Assembly (NCBI GenBank): GCA_039931065.1
Contig: JBDTSP010000012.1
Span: 74,347-138,346, forward strand
Direction of reading: 5' to 3'
Origin: CADEED01 sp039931065
Lineage (GTDB): Bacteria > Pseudomonadota > Gammaproteobacteria > Steroidobacterales > Steroidobacteraceae
Length of the DNA stretch: 64,000 bases
The position numbers and the translations under genes are program-made. Below are positions 8,980 through 18,003 of this stretch, one piece after another. Within the stretch, counting starts at the first letter, position 1; each line of letters opens with the position of its first letter. Below the pieces are notes generated by a model. That model searched no databases. It saw nothing but the letters and a program-made list of their open reading frames with translations, and had not been told where the DNA came from.

Positions 8980-9070
8980 ATGTGCCTCCCGCGCCCGATC
9001 CATGGGATGGACGACACTTAACTAAACGAGACCAAAACCGCGACCTGCGTCACAAACACTACTGCCAATA

Positions 9071-9093
9071 CATCCCTTAAGTCAAAAGGGATG
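9071..9093 (-). terminator. 8-bp hairpin between DUF6502-like and DUF5666-like genes
   Basis: CATCCCTT at 9071-9078 and AAGGGATG at 9086-9093 form a perfect 8-bp stem with a 7-nt loop, 25 bp after the stop of the DUF6502-like gene. There is no clear T-run on the minus strand, so it may instead be an operator or an mRNA-processing or stability hairpin ahead of the repeat-protein gene. Confidence 0.35.
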
Positions 9094-9117
9094 CACAAAA
9101 GCCACAGCAGAGATGTC

Positions 9118-9993
9118 TTAAACCGATCGCGAAGCGTCCCGTGCGTCGGAGGCCACCTTTTCACGGAGGGGCGTTGGATCTGCAACTGGATCAACGAATT
9201 GAAATACAGCTAAGCCGACTTTCTCGAATTCCACGCCTGGCTGTACTTGAGCGGAATAAGGGCTCAACCAATTGTCCAAATCGATCAGGAGTTCCGAAAC
9301 TCGCTCCCGAACGTGTTTTTCAAAGATCGGAACCACGGACGTTGGTAGGCCACGATCCGAAATGACTGATCGCTCCAGACGTTTGGTCGAATTCAGTCGG
9401 TCCATGTTGAACTGCAACGTATTTGCGAGCCGAGTCAACGCGTTACCAAAGAATTCCAGCTGTGCTGGTGACATCTCTTCGATCGGAATGAACGCTCGGG
9501 ACACGGTTCTTACATGCGTATCGCCGGACCAAACAACAGTACGCAGTCGAATCAGCTCGTCCAGGACATCATGGACGCTTACCTGTGCGTCGACCGTGTT
9601 AACTAACTCCCAAAAAGAACGGCTTTTCTGACTTTTAACTTCCAGTTCCAGCGGAATTCCGTATGGACCAACAAACTGTGGGTCCGTGTGCCACTTGTTG
9701 AGAATCTCAGAAAGGGTCGCCGTCAAAGTTTTGGGCGGCAACGGCAGGGCGCCATCGTTATCGATAAACCGATCCACGTCGCGACGTGGAACGCCGGTCG
9801 AGATTGAAACTTTGGCACGTGATGGTCTGGCACCATCGCCTAAGCCGTCGCGGACCGCTGTTTCAACATACACGCCACGGATCAATTCGAGAAATTCGTC
9901 GTATCGAACCCCCGACCTAACTAAGATGCGCATGAGTGGCCGCAACACTCTGCGGAATGCATAAAGTAGTTGGTCTCGGGAATTGTTTGACAT
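9118..9993 (-). CDS. DUF6502 family protein with HTH-like segment
   Basis: Cytoplasmic protein of 291 residues and the most typical DUF6502 member here. An N-terminal helical block (about 12-48, LRPLMRILVRSGVRYDEF) leads into a helix-turn-helix-like segment (about 58-78, SRAKVSISTGVPRRDV). The family core follows, with LNKWHTDPQFVGPYG and a C-terminal block around ERSVISDRGLP. The start is ATG 9991-9993 with AGGTAA upstream; the longer frame would overlap dgt. It follows dgt by 28 bp and could be read through from the aro-dgt operon. Function is unknown; regulation of the adjacent secreted repeat protein is only an inference from position. Confidence 0.75.
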   Translation of the reverse strand: MSNNSRDQLLYAFRRVLRPLMRILVRSGVRYDEFLELIRGVYVETAVRDGLGDGARPSRAKVSISTGVPRRDVDRFIDNDGALPLPPKTLTATLSEILNKWHTDPQFVGPYGIPLELEVKSQKSRSFWELVNTVDAQVSVHDVLDELIRLRTVVWSGDTHVRTVSRAFIPIEEMSPAQLEFFGNALTRLANTLQFNMDRLNSTKRLERSVISDRGLPTSVVPIFEKHVRERVSELLIDLDNWLSPYSAQVQPGVEFEKVGLAVFQFVDPVADPTPLREKVASDARDASRSV

Positions 9994-10021
9994 CGGCAAT
10001 TTACCTGTGTTGCAGGGCGGT

Positions 10022-11188
10022 CTATCCGACGCCGTCCTGATGGTCAGACAACGACGCAATCCTCGATCTCTCCAAGTACGCGAACCTATCCGTCATCCCC
10101 GCCACATAGTCCGCTACAACTCTCGCGCGCGCGGATTCGCCGCCCTCGGCGTCGGCACGAGCAGCAAGCAATTGATGTTCCGGTGGCAGGCGCGACGGAT
10201 CCTTCATATACGCCTCAAACAAAGTCTTGAGCGTTGCGCTCGCTTCATCCATGACTTCCCTGACTCTGGGGTGATTGTAGAGCTTCGCGCGCAGGAACCG
10301 CTTCAGTTCCTGATGTTGTTCGAGCGCCTCGTCGCCCAACGCGACCAACGGTCGGGGATGAAGTCTCGCGGAATCGATGCTGTCGATGCCCGCGTCGCCG
10401 ATATTTCTCTGCGATTGCACGATCAGATCGCTGACCAAAAAATCGACCATTCGCCGGATAGTCTCGTAGAGCTGCCTGCGCGCGGGCGCGGCGGGATATT
10501 TCTCGGTGACCTGGGAATGGAGGCGCGCGAACAGGCGCACTTCGCGTAACTCCTCGACATTGATCAAACCGGCACGCACGCCGTCGTCGACGTCGTGATT
10601 GTTGTAAGCAATCGCATCAGCAAGGTTTGACAACTGCGCCTCGAGACCAGGCTGTGTGCGATTCAGGAATCGCTCGCCAACATCGCCTAGCAGCCTCGCG
10701 TTTTGAATGGAACAATGTTTGAGCACGCCTTCGCGGCACTCGAAAGTCAGATTGAGACCCGAGAAGTCTGCGTACCGTTCTTCGAGTTCATCGACGACCC
10801 GAAGCGATTGCAGATTGTGTTCAAAGCCGCCGTAGTCGCGCATGCATTCGTTGAGCGCGTCCTGGCCGGCGTGTCCGAATGGCGTATGTCCGAGGTCGTG
10901 CGCCAGGCAGATCGCCTCGGTCAACGTTTCGTTGATTCGCAAGGCGCGCGCAACGGTACGCCCGATTTGCGCAACTTCGAGGGAATGGGTGATACGCGTG
11001 CGGTACAGATCGCCTTCGTGATTGACGAACACCTGCGTCTTGTAGACGAGGCGTCGAAACGCATTCGAATGAATGATGCGATCGCGATCACGCTGGAACT
11101 CGCTACGAAATCTCGGCGGGGGTTCTGGAAAACGGCGACCGCGACTTCGTTCGTCGATCGCGGCAAACGGCGCGAGCGGCTCGTTCAT
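10022..11188 (-). CDS. dgt: dGTP triphosphohydrolase-like HD protein
   Basis: HD-domain nucleotidase of 388 residues that removes triphosphate from dNTPs. Metal ligands are visible as the His of TRITHSLEVAQIGR and the HD pair of CLAHDLGHTPFGH. The N-terminal PPPRFRSEFQRDRDRI block is typical of the shorter dGTPase-like proteins (family 2 in UniProt naming). ATG 11186-11188 begins 2 bp after the aroB stop, so the gene is in an aroK-aroB-dgt run, an order often seen in gammaproteobacteria. Substrate preference among dNTPs cannot be read from the sequence. Confidence 0.92.
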   Translation of the reverse strand: MNEPLAPFAAIDERSRGRRFPEPPPRFRSEFQRDRDRIIHSNAFRRLVYKTQVFVNHEGDLYRTRITHSLEVAQIGRTVARALRINETLTEAICLAHDLGHTPFGHAGQDALNECMRDYGGFEHNLQSLRVVDELEERYADFSGLNLTFECREGVLKHCSIQNARLLGDVGERFLNRTQPGLEAQLSNLADAIAYNNHDVDDGVRAGLINVEELREVRLFARLHSQVTEKYPAAPARRQLYETIRRMVDFLVSDLIVQSQRNIGDAGIDSIDSARLHPRPLVALGDEALEQHQELKRFLRAKLYNHPRVREVMDEASATLKTLFEAYMKDPSRLPPEHQLLAARADAEGGESARARVVADYVAGMTDRFAYLERSRIASLSDHQDGVG

Positions 11189-11190
11189 GG

Positions 11191-12267
11191 CTATCCGCAG
11201 CGGACTCGCAGCGTCTCTCGCAACGCCGCGTCGTCGTAGTCGCCGGTCAACACCGATTTTCCGATCGCCTTCAGCAACACCAGGCGAATCCTGCCAGCCG
11301 CTACCTTCTTGTCGATCTTCATGTTCTCGGCCAACGCGGCTGCCGACAGCTCGCGCACATCGGTTCGCAGGCCAAACAACTGCAGCACGCGTTCGACTCT
11401 AACCACGTCCGCGGCCCCCAGCCAACCGAGTCGTTGCGACATGTCAGCCGCGAGTAGCATGCCGGCGCCGACGGCCTCTCCATGCAGCCAGCTCGAATAG
11501 TTGGTAGCGCTTTCGATTGCATGGCCGAAGGTATGCCCGAGATTGAGCAATGCACGATCTCCCTGCTCCCGCTCATCGCGCGCGACAATGTCCGCCTTGA
11601 TCTCGCATGACCGCTTGATGGCATGTGTGAGGGCCGCCGCATCGCGCGCCAGGAGCTTGGCGGCGTTCGCTTCCAGCCAGTCGAAGAACGGCGCGTCGAC
11701 GATGAGCCCGTATTTGATGACTTCGGCGAACCCGGCCCGCAGCTCGCGATCAGGTAACGTGCCGAGGGTGTCGGTATCGGCAAACACGGCAGCGGGCTGG
11801 TGAAAGGCACCGATGAGATTCTTGCCACCCGGATGATTCACTCCAGTCTTGCCGCCGACCGAAGAATCCACCTGGGCAAGCAAGGTTGTCGGGACTTGCA
11901 CAAAAGCGATGCCGCGCTGGTAACAGGCCGCGGCGAAGCCGGCCATGTCACCTACCACACCGCCGCCGAGCGCGACGACACAGGCATCACGGGCGAACCG
12001 GTTGGCGATCAGTACATCGAGCATCCGCGAGATGTTTGCCAGCGTCTTGTGGACTTCGCCATCCGGCAGCGTGACCTCGATGCAACGCCGCGGCGCCAAC
12101 GCTGCGACCAGTTTGGCGGCGTACAGTGGCCCGACTGTCGTGTTCGTGACCAGCAGGACGTCGCGCGCGGGAATGGCACGCGCGAATTCGTCCGCGAGCA
12201 TCATCGCGCCGGCGCCTATGAAGATCGGATAGGCGCGAGTTCCAAGTTTTACTTCGATGCGCTGCAC
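11191..12267 (-). CDS. aroB: 3-dehydroquinate synthase
   Basis: NAD- and metal-dependent enzyme of 358 residues that converts DAHP to 3-dehydroquinate, step two of the shikimate pathway. The nucleotide-binding block (LPDGEVHKTL, GGGVVGDMAGFAA), the substrate-binding VPTTLLAQVDSSVGGKTGVN and the metal-binding NLGHTFGHAIE are all intact. The length is normal. It lies 55 bp after aroK and 2 bp before dgt, all on the minus strand, consistent with one transcript. Cytoplasmic. Confidence 0.97.
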   Translation of the reverse strand: MQRIEVKLGTRAYPIFIGAGAMMLADEFARAIPARDVLLVTNTTVGPLYAAKLVAALAPRRCIEVTLPDGEVHKTLANISRMLDVLIANRFARDACVVALGGGVVGDMAGFAAACYQRGIAFVQVPTTLLAQVDSSVGGKTGVNHPGGKNLIGAFHQPAAVFADTDTLGTLPDRELRAGFAEVIKYGLIVDAPFFDWLEANAAKLLARDAAALTHAIKRSCEIKADIVARDEREQGDRALLNLGHTFGHAIESATNYSSWLHGEAVGAGMLLAADMSQRLGWLGAADVVRVERVLQLFGLRTDVRELSAAALAENMKIDKKVAAGRIRLVLLKAIGKSVLTGDYDDAALRETLRVRCG

Positions 12268-12322
12268 GCTCGGGTCCAGGTATGCCGGCCTCAGCGGCCG
12301 CGGAAGCGAAGTATATGCGGCC

Positions 12323-12856
12323 TCAAGCCTGGTTCTGCGCGGCCTTGAATGCTGCGAATATCGCGTCCGCGACGACGTGCACCTTGCGCCCGTCCGTCCC
12401 GATGCTGAAATCGGCCAGCGACTCGTACAGCGGCTCGCGCACGATCATGAGTTCGGTGAGTTTGGTTAGCGGATCGACATCGTGCAGCAGCGGGCGGTTG
12501 CGTCCCTGGCGGACTCTTTCGACCTGCTGCTCGAGCGAGGTGCGCAGATAGACCACGAAACCACGCTCATGCAGGGCCTTGCGATTTTCTTCAAGCAGGA
12601 TGGCGCCGCCGCCAGTCGCCAGCACGATCGGGCTCTCGCGGGTCACGTCTTCCAGGACTTCGCGCTCGCGTTGGCGAAAGCCAGCCTCGCCCTCGCGGGA
12701 GAAGATGTACGAAATGTCGACTCCGGTGCGGGATTCGATTTCCGCGTCGCTGTCGCGAAACGGCGCGCGCAGCAGGCGCGCCAGGTGCTTGCCGACGGCG
12801 GTCTTGCCCGAGCCCATGGGGCCCACTAGGAATACATTGGTACTGCGCGATGACAT
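12323..12856 (-). CDS. aroK: Shikimate kinase
   Basis: P-loop kinase of 177 residues that phosphorylates shikimate at the 3-hydroxyl. Walker A is GPMGSGKTAVG (about residues 12-22). The shikimate-binding DSDAEIESRTG and GGGA blocks and the lid arginine region RQGRNRPLL are present. ATG 12854-12856 is the natural family start. It lies downstream of pilQ, separated by a strong hairpin terminator, so it likely has its own promoter in the roughly 25 bp next to it or depends on read-through. pilQ-aroK-aroB synteny is widely conserved. Confidence 0.96.
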   Translation of the reverse strand: MSSRSTNVFLVGPMGSGKTAVGKHLARLLRAPFRDSDAEIESRTGVDISYIFSREGEAGFRQREREVLEDVTRESPIVLATGGGAILLEENRKALHERGFVVYLRTSLEQQVERVRQGRNRPLLHDVDPLTKLTELMIVREPLYESLADFSIGTDGRKVHVVADAIFAAFKAAQNQA

Positions 12857-12881
12857 TCGCCATTCAGCATAGCGGAAAAGA

Positions 12882-12905
12882 AGCGGCCGCCCGAAGGCGG
12901 CCGCT
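12882..12905 (-). terminator. Rho-independent terminator after pilQ
   Basis: A perfect 10-bp stem (12882-12891 with 12896-12905) with a CGAA/TTCG tetraloop is followed on the minus strand by TCTTTTCC. It lies 23 bp beyond the pilQ stop and before aroK, ending the pilMNOPQ transcript. Confidence 0.75.
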
Positions 12906-12928
12906 ATCTAGCCAGAATGAACGGGCGA

Positions 12929-15127
12929 TCAGTAGACGGTGACGCCTTCGCGCAGGATCTTCGGCGTGACGAAGATCAGCAATTCGTCCTTGTTGTTCGT
13001 CTTCCCGGTGGTCTTGAAGAGGCGGCCCAGAATCGGCACGTCGCCGAGGTACGGAACCTTCTTTTCAGTTTCGCGACGCTCGGTTTCCAGAATGCCGCCG
13101 AGCACAACCGTCTGGCCGTCGTTGACGATGACCGAGGTGGTGATCGTGCGCGTGTCGATCGAAGGCACCTGCTGACCTGCGCCACCGACGATGATCTGAC
13201 CCACGCTGTCTTTCTTGACGACGAGGTCGAGGACGACGCGGTTGTCAGGGGTGACCTGCGGCGTGACCTTCAGCGACAACACGGCCTTCTTGAACGAAAT
13301 CGTGGTTGCGCCGGAGGAGGCGGACTCCTGATACGGAATTTCCGTGCCCTGTTCGATCATGGCTTCCCGCTGGTTCGCAGTGATGACGCGCGGCGTCGAG
13401 ATCACTTCGCCGCGGCCTTCGGCCTGCGCCGCCGACAGCTCAAGGTCGATCAGGAAGTCTTTGCCGAGCAGCATGTACGCCAAGCTGCCAGCCGGGCTGG
13501 CCACGGGCAGGTTTACGTTGTAACGCGGCGGAGCGACGCCCTGACTCTGTGAGAACACGAACGGCACGCCGTCATCGGTCGGGTCGTCGTTATTGGCGCG
13601 CTCGAGGAAATCGGCCATCGCCGTATCGTTGGCGAGCGCCGAACCGCTGGTGTAACCCAGGTTGTTGCCGAAGAAGTCGAAGCCCGAGAAGCCGGCGCGG
13701 GCGCCGAGCTCGCGTGAGAAATCATCGCTCACGATCACGATGCGGGCTTCGATCTGCACCTGGCGAATCGGAATGTCGAGCGTGCCAACCAGGCGGCGGA
13801 TGTCATCCAGGCGATCGGCCGAATCCTGCAGCAGCAAAGTGTTCGTGCGTTCGTCGACGGCGACCGTGCCACGTTTGGACAGCAAGCCACCTTCGCCACC
13901 GCTTGTCTTGATCAGCGCGGCCAGATCCTCAGCCTTCGCATAGTTGACCTGCAGGTATTCGGAACGCAGCGGAGCCAGGTCCTGAACGTCGGCGCGTGCA
14001 GCCAATTCGGCTTTCTCGCGAGCGGCGAGTTCTTCGGTCGGTGCCACGATGATGACGTTGTCAGTGCGGCGCTTGTCGAGACCCTTGGTACGAAGGACGA
14101 TGTCGAGCGCTTGGTCCCAGGGAACGTTCTGCAGGCGCAGCGTGACGCTGCCGGAGACGGAATCGGAGACGACGATGTTCTGGCCGCTGGCGTCAGCCAA
14201 AAGCTGTAGAACGGCGCGTGTCTCGATGTCCTGGAAGTTCAGGGTAAGACGCTCGCCGGTATAGACGCGCTTCTCTTCGATCTTCTGCGCGGCTTTGCGG
14301 GCAGGCTGCACTTCGACGACGTACTGGTCATCTGACTGGTATGCGAGCTGCTCGAAATCGCCGGCGGCGCTGATGGACAGACGCACGCCGTCGCCGACGC
14401 GGACGACGTCGAAGCCGGTGACCGGGGTGGCGAAATCGGCGGCGTCATAACGACGAGCCAGGTTGCTGGCGATTTCGGCGCCGGCGAAATCGACGATGAT
14501 CTGGTTGCCGAGCTGACGCAGGCTGGCGGGCGTGCGCGGGTCGGAGAGGCGAACGATGATGCGGCCAGTGCCACCCGTGCCGCGGCGGAAGTCGATGCCA
14601 CGAATGGCGCGCGGGCCTGAGGGTGCTGCGGAGGCCGAGCTCGGAGCGGACGGCGAACCTGCGGCACCACTCGAAGCAGCGGCCGCGGCGGCGGGAGAAG
14701 CGGCTACGCCACCGATGAGCAGAATCACGTCGTTACCCTGCACGCGCGTCGTGTATGGCAGCAGGCGATCGAGGTTGAGCACGAGTCGCGTGCGGCCCGA
14801 AGCTTCGGCCGCGAGGATGGAATCGACTCCACCCGAGCGAACGTCGATGCGGCGCGAAGGCAGCGCAAGCGCCGTGTTCGCGAGATCCAGCGAGATGCGC
14901 GCCGGATTGTCGATGGTGAATGCAACCGGTTCAGAAGGCGGCGCCGAGTGATGCAGCGTGAGCTGCAGCTGCTGGCCGGCGAGGCTCTGCACGTCGACCG
15001 ATTCGAGTTTGTTCGGCGTGCCCTGCGCGTACGCAGCCTTGCTGGCGAAGGCGACGACAACACAGGCAGCGAGCCACAACAGGGTTGAGGCGGCCAACTG
15101 ACGGATGGTGATCTTGTTCATTCGCAT
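12929..15127 (-). CDS. pilQ: Type IV pilus secretin
   Basis: Outer-membrane secretin of 732 residues through which the pilus passes. In order: signal peptide ending near AYAQG; two AMIN domains (about 45-135 and 170-270, peptidoglycan binding); an STN/N0 domain (about 295-350, LTLNFQDIETRAVLQLL); an N1 domain; and the C-terminal secretin barrel with VPYLGDVPILGRLFK. The residue 135-170 linker is rich in Ala, Ser and Pro. The start may be ATG 15127 or the second ATG two codons later. Last gene of pilMNOPQ, 20 bp after pilP. Confidence 0.96.
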   Translation of the reverse strand: MRMNKITIRQLAASTLLWLAACVVVAFASKAAYAQGTPNKLESVDVQSLAGQQLQLTLHHSAPPSEPVAFTIDNPARISLDLANTALALPSRRIDVRSGGVDSILAAEASGRTRLVLNLDRLLPYTTRVQGNDVILLIGGVAASPAAAAAASSGAAGSPSAPSSASAAPSGPRAIRGIDFRRGTGGTGRIIVRLSDPRTPASLRQLGNQIIVDFAGAEIASNLARRYDAADFATPVTGFDVVRVGDGVRLSISAAGDFEQLAYQSDDQYVVEVQPARKAAQKIEEKRVYTGERLTLNFQDIETRAVLQLLADASGQNIVVSDSVSGSVTLRLQNVPWDQALDIVLRTKGLDKRRTDNVIIVAPTEELAAREKAELAARADVQDLAPLRSEYLQVNYAKAEDLAALIKTSGGEGGLLSKRGTVAVDERTNTLLLQDSADRLDDIRRLVGTLDIPIRQVQIEARIVIVSDDFSRELGARAGFSGFDFFGNNLGYTSGSALANDTAMADFLERANNDDPTDDGVPFVFSQSQGVAPPRYNVNLPVASPAGSLAYMLLGKDFLIDLELSAAQAEGRGEVISTPRVITANQREAMIEQGTEIPYQESASSGATTISFKKAVLSLKVTPQVTPDNRVVLDLVVKKDSVGQIIVGGAGQQVPSIDTRTITTSVIVNDGQTVVLGGILETERRETEKKVPYLGDVPILGRLFKTTGKTNNKDELLIFVTPKILREGVTVY

Positions 15128-15147
15128 CTACTCCCTGACGTGGATCT

Positions 15148-15669
15148 TCAATTGTTCAAGCCGAGCGAGGCAGGCCGTTCCATGTAGCCGCCAAGTCCGT
15201 CTGGAACGATTTCCACGACACTAATCTTCGAAGCCGATATCTCTGAGACCCTGCCGTCTGCCTGCCCCAGGTAATTGCCGGGGAGTACACGATGGACGAG
15301 GCCGTCTTTCGTTTTGATCAAACCGTAAGTGCGATCGGCCAAGCGCAGTGTGCCGACCATTCGCAGCGTATCGAGCGAAAACTGCTCGAGGAATTCGCGG
15401 TTGCGGCGCTGGTCCGGACGCAGCGAGCTCCCGGCACCGCCACCTGAACCGCCCGGCATGAACGGCGAGCGCATGCTCGCGGATTCATACGCGTAACTTT
15501 CATAGGGCTTGAGCTCTGGCAGCGGCTCGACGCGGCCGCCCGGCTCTTTCTTCGTGTCGGCGATGAACTGGTCGAGTTCGTCGTCCTTGCTCGAGCAACC
15601 CGATAGAGCGCTCGCGGCAAGCATCAATGCGCCGACAAGAAGCCAACTGTGTTTCTGTTTCGAAAACAT
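15148..15669 (-). CDS. pilP: Type IV pilus inner-membrane lipoprotein
   Basis: Lipoprotein of 173 residues that links the PilN/PilO inner-membrane complex to PilQ. The lipobox LSGCSS places the acylated Cys near residue 25, after a hydrophobic signal. The linker residues resemble the PilQ-contacting region, and the C-terminal half is the PilP beta domain (LDTLRMVGTLRLADRTYGLI, VLPGNYLGQ). Length is typical. It sits between pilO and pilQ, about 20 bp from each. Confidence 0.94.
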   Translation of the reverse strand: MFSKQKHSWLLVGALMLAASALSGCSSKDDELDQFIADTKKEPGGRVEPLPELKPYESYAYESASMRSPFMPGGSGGGAGSSLRPDQRRNREFLEQFSLDTLRMVGTLRLADRTYGLIKTKDGLVHRVLPGNYLGQADGRVSEISASKISVVEIVPDGLGGYMERPASLGLNN

Positions 15670-15692
15670 ATCCGTTACCTGTGTTTTCGCTG

Positions 15693-16334
15693 TTAACCGG
15701 CCGGCTTCGCGAGAGCCGTCTTGCCCTTCTCGGCGGCAACTTCGGCGTCGTCAAGGTAGCGGTAGGTCTTCGCCGTCAATTCGAAGGACAGAACGTCGTA
15801 TGCGTCCTTGGTCTCCGGCTTGATCGCCAGCTCGCCGAGCGTGACGATACGCGGCAACGCGGCGATGCCACTGACGAACTGGCCCATCTGATGATAGGAA
15901 CCGGTCAGTCTGATCTTGATCGGAAGTTCGGCGTAGAAATCCTTCTTCACTTCCGCGGAAGGCTGGAAAAGTTTCTCTTCGAGACCAGCGCCAACGCCGA
16001 CCTGTGAAATGTCGACTAGCAGGTTCGGCACTTCGGTGCGGCCCGGCAACTGCCGCAACAACGCACCGAACGAGCGCTCGATATCGGCGAGCTGCTGCTG
16101 GTACACCGCGAGATTCACGGCCTTCGAGTGTTTGGTCTTGAAGGTATTGCGCAGCTCCTGTTCTTCGGACGTCGCCTGATCAAGGCGCGGTTTCTGATCG
16201 CTCCACACAAAGAAGTAGAAGAGCACCGCGGACAGGATCACGAAGCACAGTGCCACCGTGCCCGCGCGTACCGGCAGCGGCCAGCGCCCCGGGTCATTCG
16301 GATCAAGTGACTTGATATCGTCAAGAATGCTCAT
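15693..16334 (-). CDS. pilO: Type IV pilus assembly protein PilO
   Basis: Bitopic inner-membrane protein of 213 residues. A short cytoplasmic N-terminus with the LDPNDPGRWP motif is followed by one membrane helix (about 24-46), a coiled-coil region and a periplasmic ferredoxin-like domain. It forms a heterodimer with PilN that aligns the motor with the secretin. ATG 16332-16334 begins 2 bp after the pilN stop, which suggests translational coupling. The C-terminal AEKGKTALAKPAG tail looks unstructured. Confidence 0.94.
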   Translation of the reverse strand: MSILDDIKSLDPNDPGRWPLPVRAGTVALCFVILSAVLFYFFVWSDQKPRLDQATSEEQELRNTFKTKHSKAVNLAVYQQQLADIERSFGALLRQLPGRTEVPNLLVDISQVGVGAGLEEKLFQPSAEVKKDFYAELPIKIRLTGSYHQMGQFVSGIAALPRIVTLGELAIKPETKDAYDVLSFELTAKTYRYLDDAEVAAEKGKTALAKPAG

Positions 16335-16336
16335 TG

Positions 16337-16939
16337 TTAGCCCCCCGCGGACGCGATGCGTCGCTTGGGTTTATTCGGATCTACGGCATCGGGCTCTGCT
16401 GGGGCGCCCGACTGATCGGCGTACAACACGAAGCTCGCGCCGGCGGTCGTACTCTTTTCGGTGCGCACCACCTCGAGCTCGGGGTTCTTGAGATAACTGG
16501 AGCCGTCAATATTGCGCATGAAGGCGGAAACGCGCGTGGAAGATTGCGCGACTCCCTCGAATTTCAGGCGATTGCCCGTCTGCGTGATACCGGTCAGGTA
16601 GACGCCATCCGGCAACTGCTTCGAGATCTCGTCGAACACGTGGACGATTTCCGGACGCGAACGCTGCAGCTTCTCGATGACGTCCATGCGCGCGATGAAA
16701 CGCGCCTTGTCGGCTTCGAGGCTGTTGATCTTCTCGATCTGCTTGTCGAGCTCGGCGATTTCGCCCTTGAGAGTCTGGTTGCGTGCGTCCTGCGCGCCGA
16801 CCATCGAATCCATCAGGAGGTAACCGACGAACGCAGTGAGGCAGGCGCCGATCGCCGCGCCGCCGAGCCAGACGAGGAAGCGGAGCTTGCGCTCCTTGCG
16901 TTGTTCGTCGCGCCAGGGAAGTAGGTTTATGCGAGGCAT
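16337..16939 (-). CDS. pilN: Type IV pilus assembly protein PilN
   Basis: Bitopic inner-membrane protein of 200 residues. The cytoplasmic N-terminal motif MPRINLLPWRDEQRK, which docks into PilM, is exact. A membrane helix (about 23-45) follows, then a coiled coil (QTLKGEIAELDKQIEKI) and a periplasmic domain. The start codon at 16939 shares a base with the pilM stop, so pilM-pilN are translationally coupled. The C-terminal tail after about residue 180 is low complexity. Confidence 0.95.
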   Translation of the reverse strand: MPRINLLPWRDEQRKERKLRFLVWLGGAAIGACLTAFVGYLLMDSMVGAQDARNQTLKGEIAELDKQIEKINSLEADKARFIARMDVIEKLQRSRPEIVHVFDEISKQLPDGVYLTGITQTGNRLKFEGVAQSSTRVSAFMRNIDGSSYLKNPELEVVRTEKSTTAGASFVLYADQSGAPAEPDAVDPNKPKRRIASAGG

Positions 16940-18003
16940 TAGTCGAAGCTCCGCAGTGCGAGTCCGCAGGCCGTGAGCAGCGCGGTCGCGTCACGGGCCA
17001 CCGCCTGCGCCTTGGCGCGGGAGGAAAGTTTCATCTGCCCCAGCGGGTCGCCCTTCTCGGCGGAGATACCGACACGGCTCGAAATCACGTCGGAAACGCC
17101 CGAAATGTTGGCGCAGCCCCCGCAGATGAGGATTTTCTCGGGCTGATCGCGACCCGAACCGGAAGCCAGATAGAACTGCAGCGAGCGACTGACCTGCTGG
17201 GTCATGTCGTCGATGAATGGATCGAGCACTTCGGCCTGAAAGTTACCCGGCAATCCGCCTTCTTTCTTGGCGCGGCCGGCTTCTTCCATCGACAGACCGT
17301 AGGTACGCATGATTTCTTCGGTGAGCTGTTGCCCGCCGAACGCGAAGTCACGCGTGTAAACAACCTTGAGGTTGCGCAACACGCTGAACGTGGTGCTGCT
17401 CGCGCCGAAGTCGACGACTGCGATGGTGCGATCGATGCCGCCATCGGGCATCTGGTGCGTCATCAGTTTGCAGGCGTTTTCCAGGGCGAAAGCTTCGACG
17501 TCGACGATTTTCGCCGTGAGACCGGCGGCGTTCACCGCGGCCTGGCGCTGCTCGACGTTTTCAGTACGCGTGGCGACCAGCAACACGTCGTTAGTTTCAG
17601 GGTCCTTCTCGGATGGGCCTAACACCTCGAAGTCGTAGCTGACTTCGTCCATTGGAAATGGAATGTATTGGTCGGCCTGCATCTCGACCTGAGCTTCGAG
17701 ATCGCGCTCGCGCAGACTGCGCGGCATCTGGATCACCTTGGTGATTGCGGCGTCACCGGAAATCGCGATCGCGACCTCCTTGGCACCGGCTCCAGAGCGT
17801 TTTACGGCACGACGAATAGCTTCACCGACCGCTTCCGCGTCGACGATCGCCTTTTCGTTCATGGCGTTCTGAGGCGTTGGTTCCGCCGCGTACGATTCGA
17901 CGCGATAGGAGCCGCCGCTCATGACCAGCTCGATCAACTTGACCGACGATGTCGTTATGTCAAGCCCGAGTACCGGACGATACTTGCGTGTTAAGAACAG
18001 CAC
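16939..18003 (-). CDS. pilM: Type IV pilus actin-like ATPase PilM
   Basis: Cytoplasmic FtsA/actin-fold protein of 354 residues that binds ATP and the N-terminus of PilN. Nucleotide-binding elements GLDITTSSVKLIEL (residues about 13-26), VVDFGASSTTFSV and ICGGCANISG are visible. The start is GTG 18001-18003 with GAAAGGA 7-8 bases upstream; MLFLTRKYRPVLGLDI matches the family N-terminus. First gene of pilMNOPQ and divergent from mrcA across a 374-bp spacer, the usual gammaproteobacterial arrangement. Confidence 0.95.
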   Translation of the reverse strand: MLFLTRKYRPVLGLDITTSSVKLIELVMSGGSYRVESYAAEPTPQNAMNEKAIVDAEAVGEAIRRAVKRSGAGAKEVAIAISGDAAITKVIQMPRSLRERDLEAQVEMQADQYIPFPMDEVSYDFEVLGPSEKDPETNDVLLVATRTENVEQRQAAVNAAGLTAKIVDVEAFALENACKLMTHQMPDGGIDRTIAVVDFGASSTTFSVLRNLKVVYTRDFAFGGQQLTEEIMRTYGLSMEEAGRAKKEGGLPGNFQAEVLDPFIDDMTQQVSRSLQFYLASGSGRDQPEKILICGGCANISGVSDVISSRVGISAEKGDPLGQMKLSSRAKAQAVARDATALLTACGLALRSFD

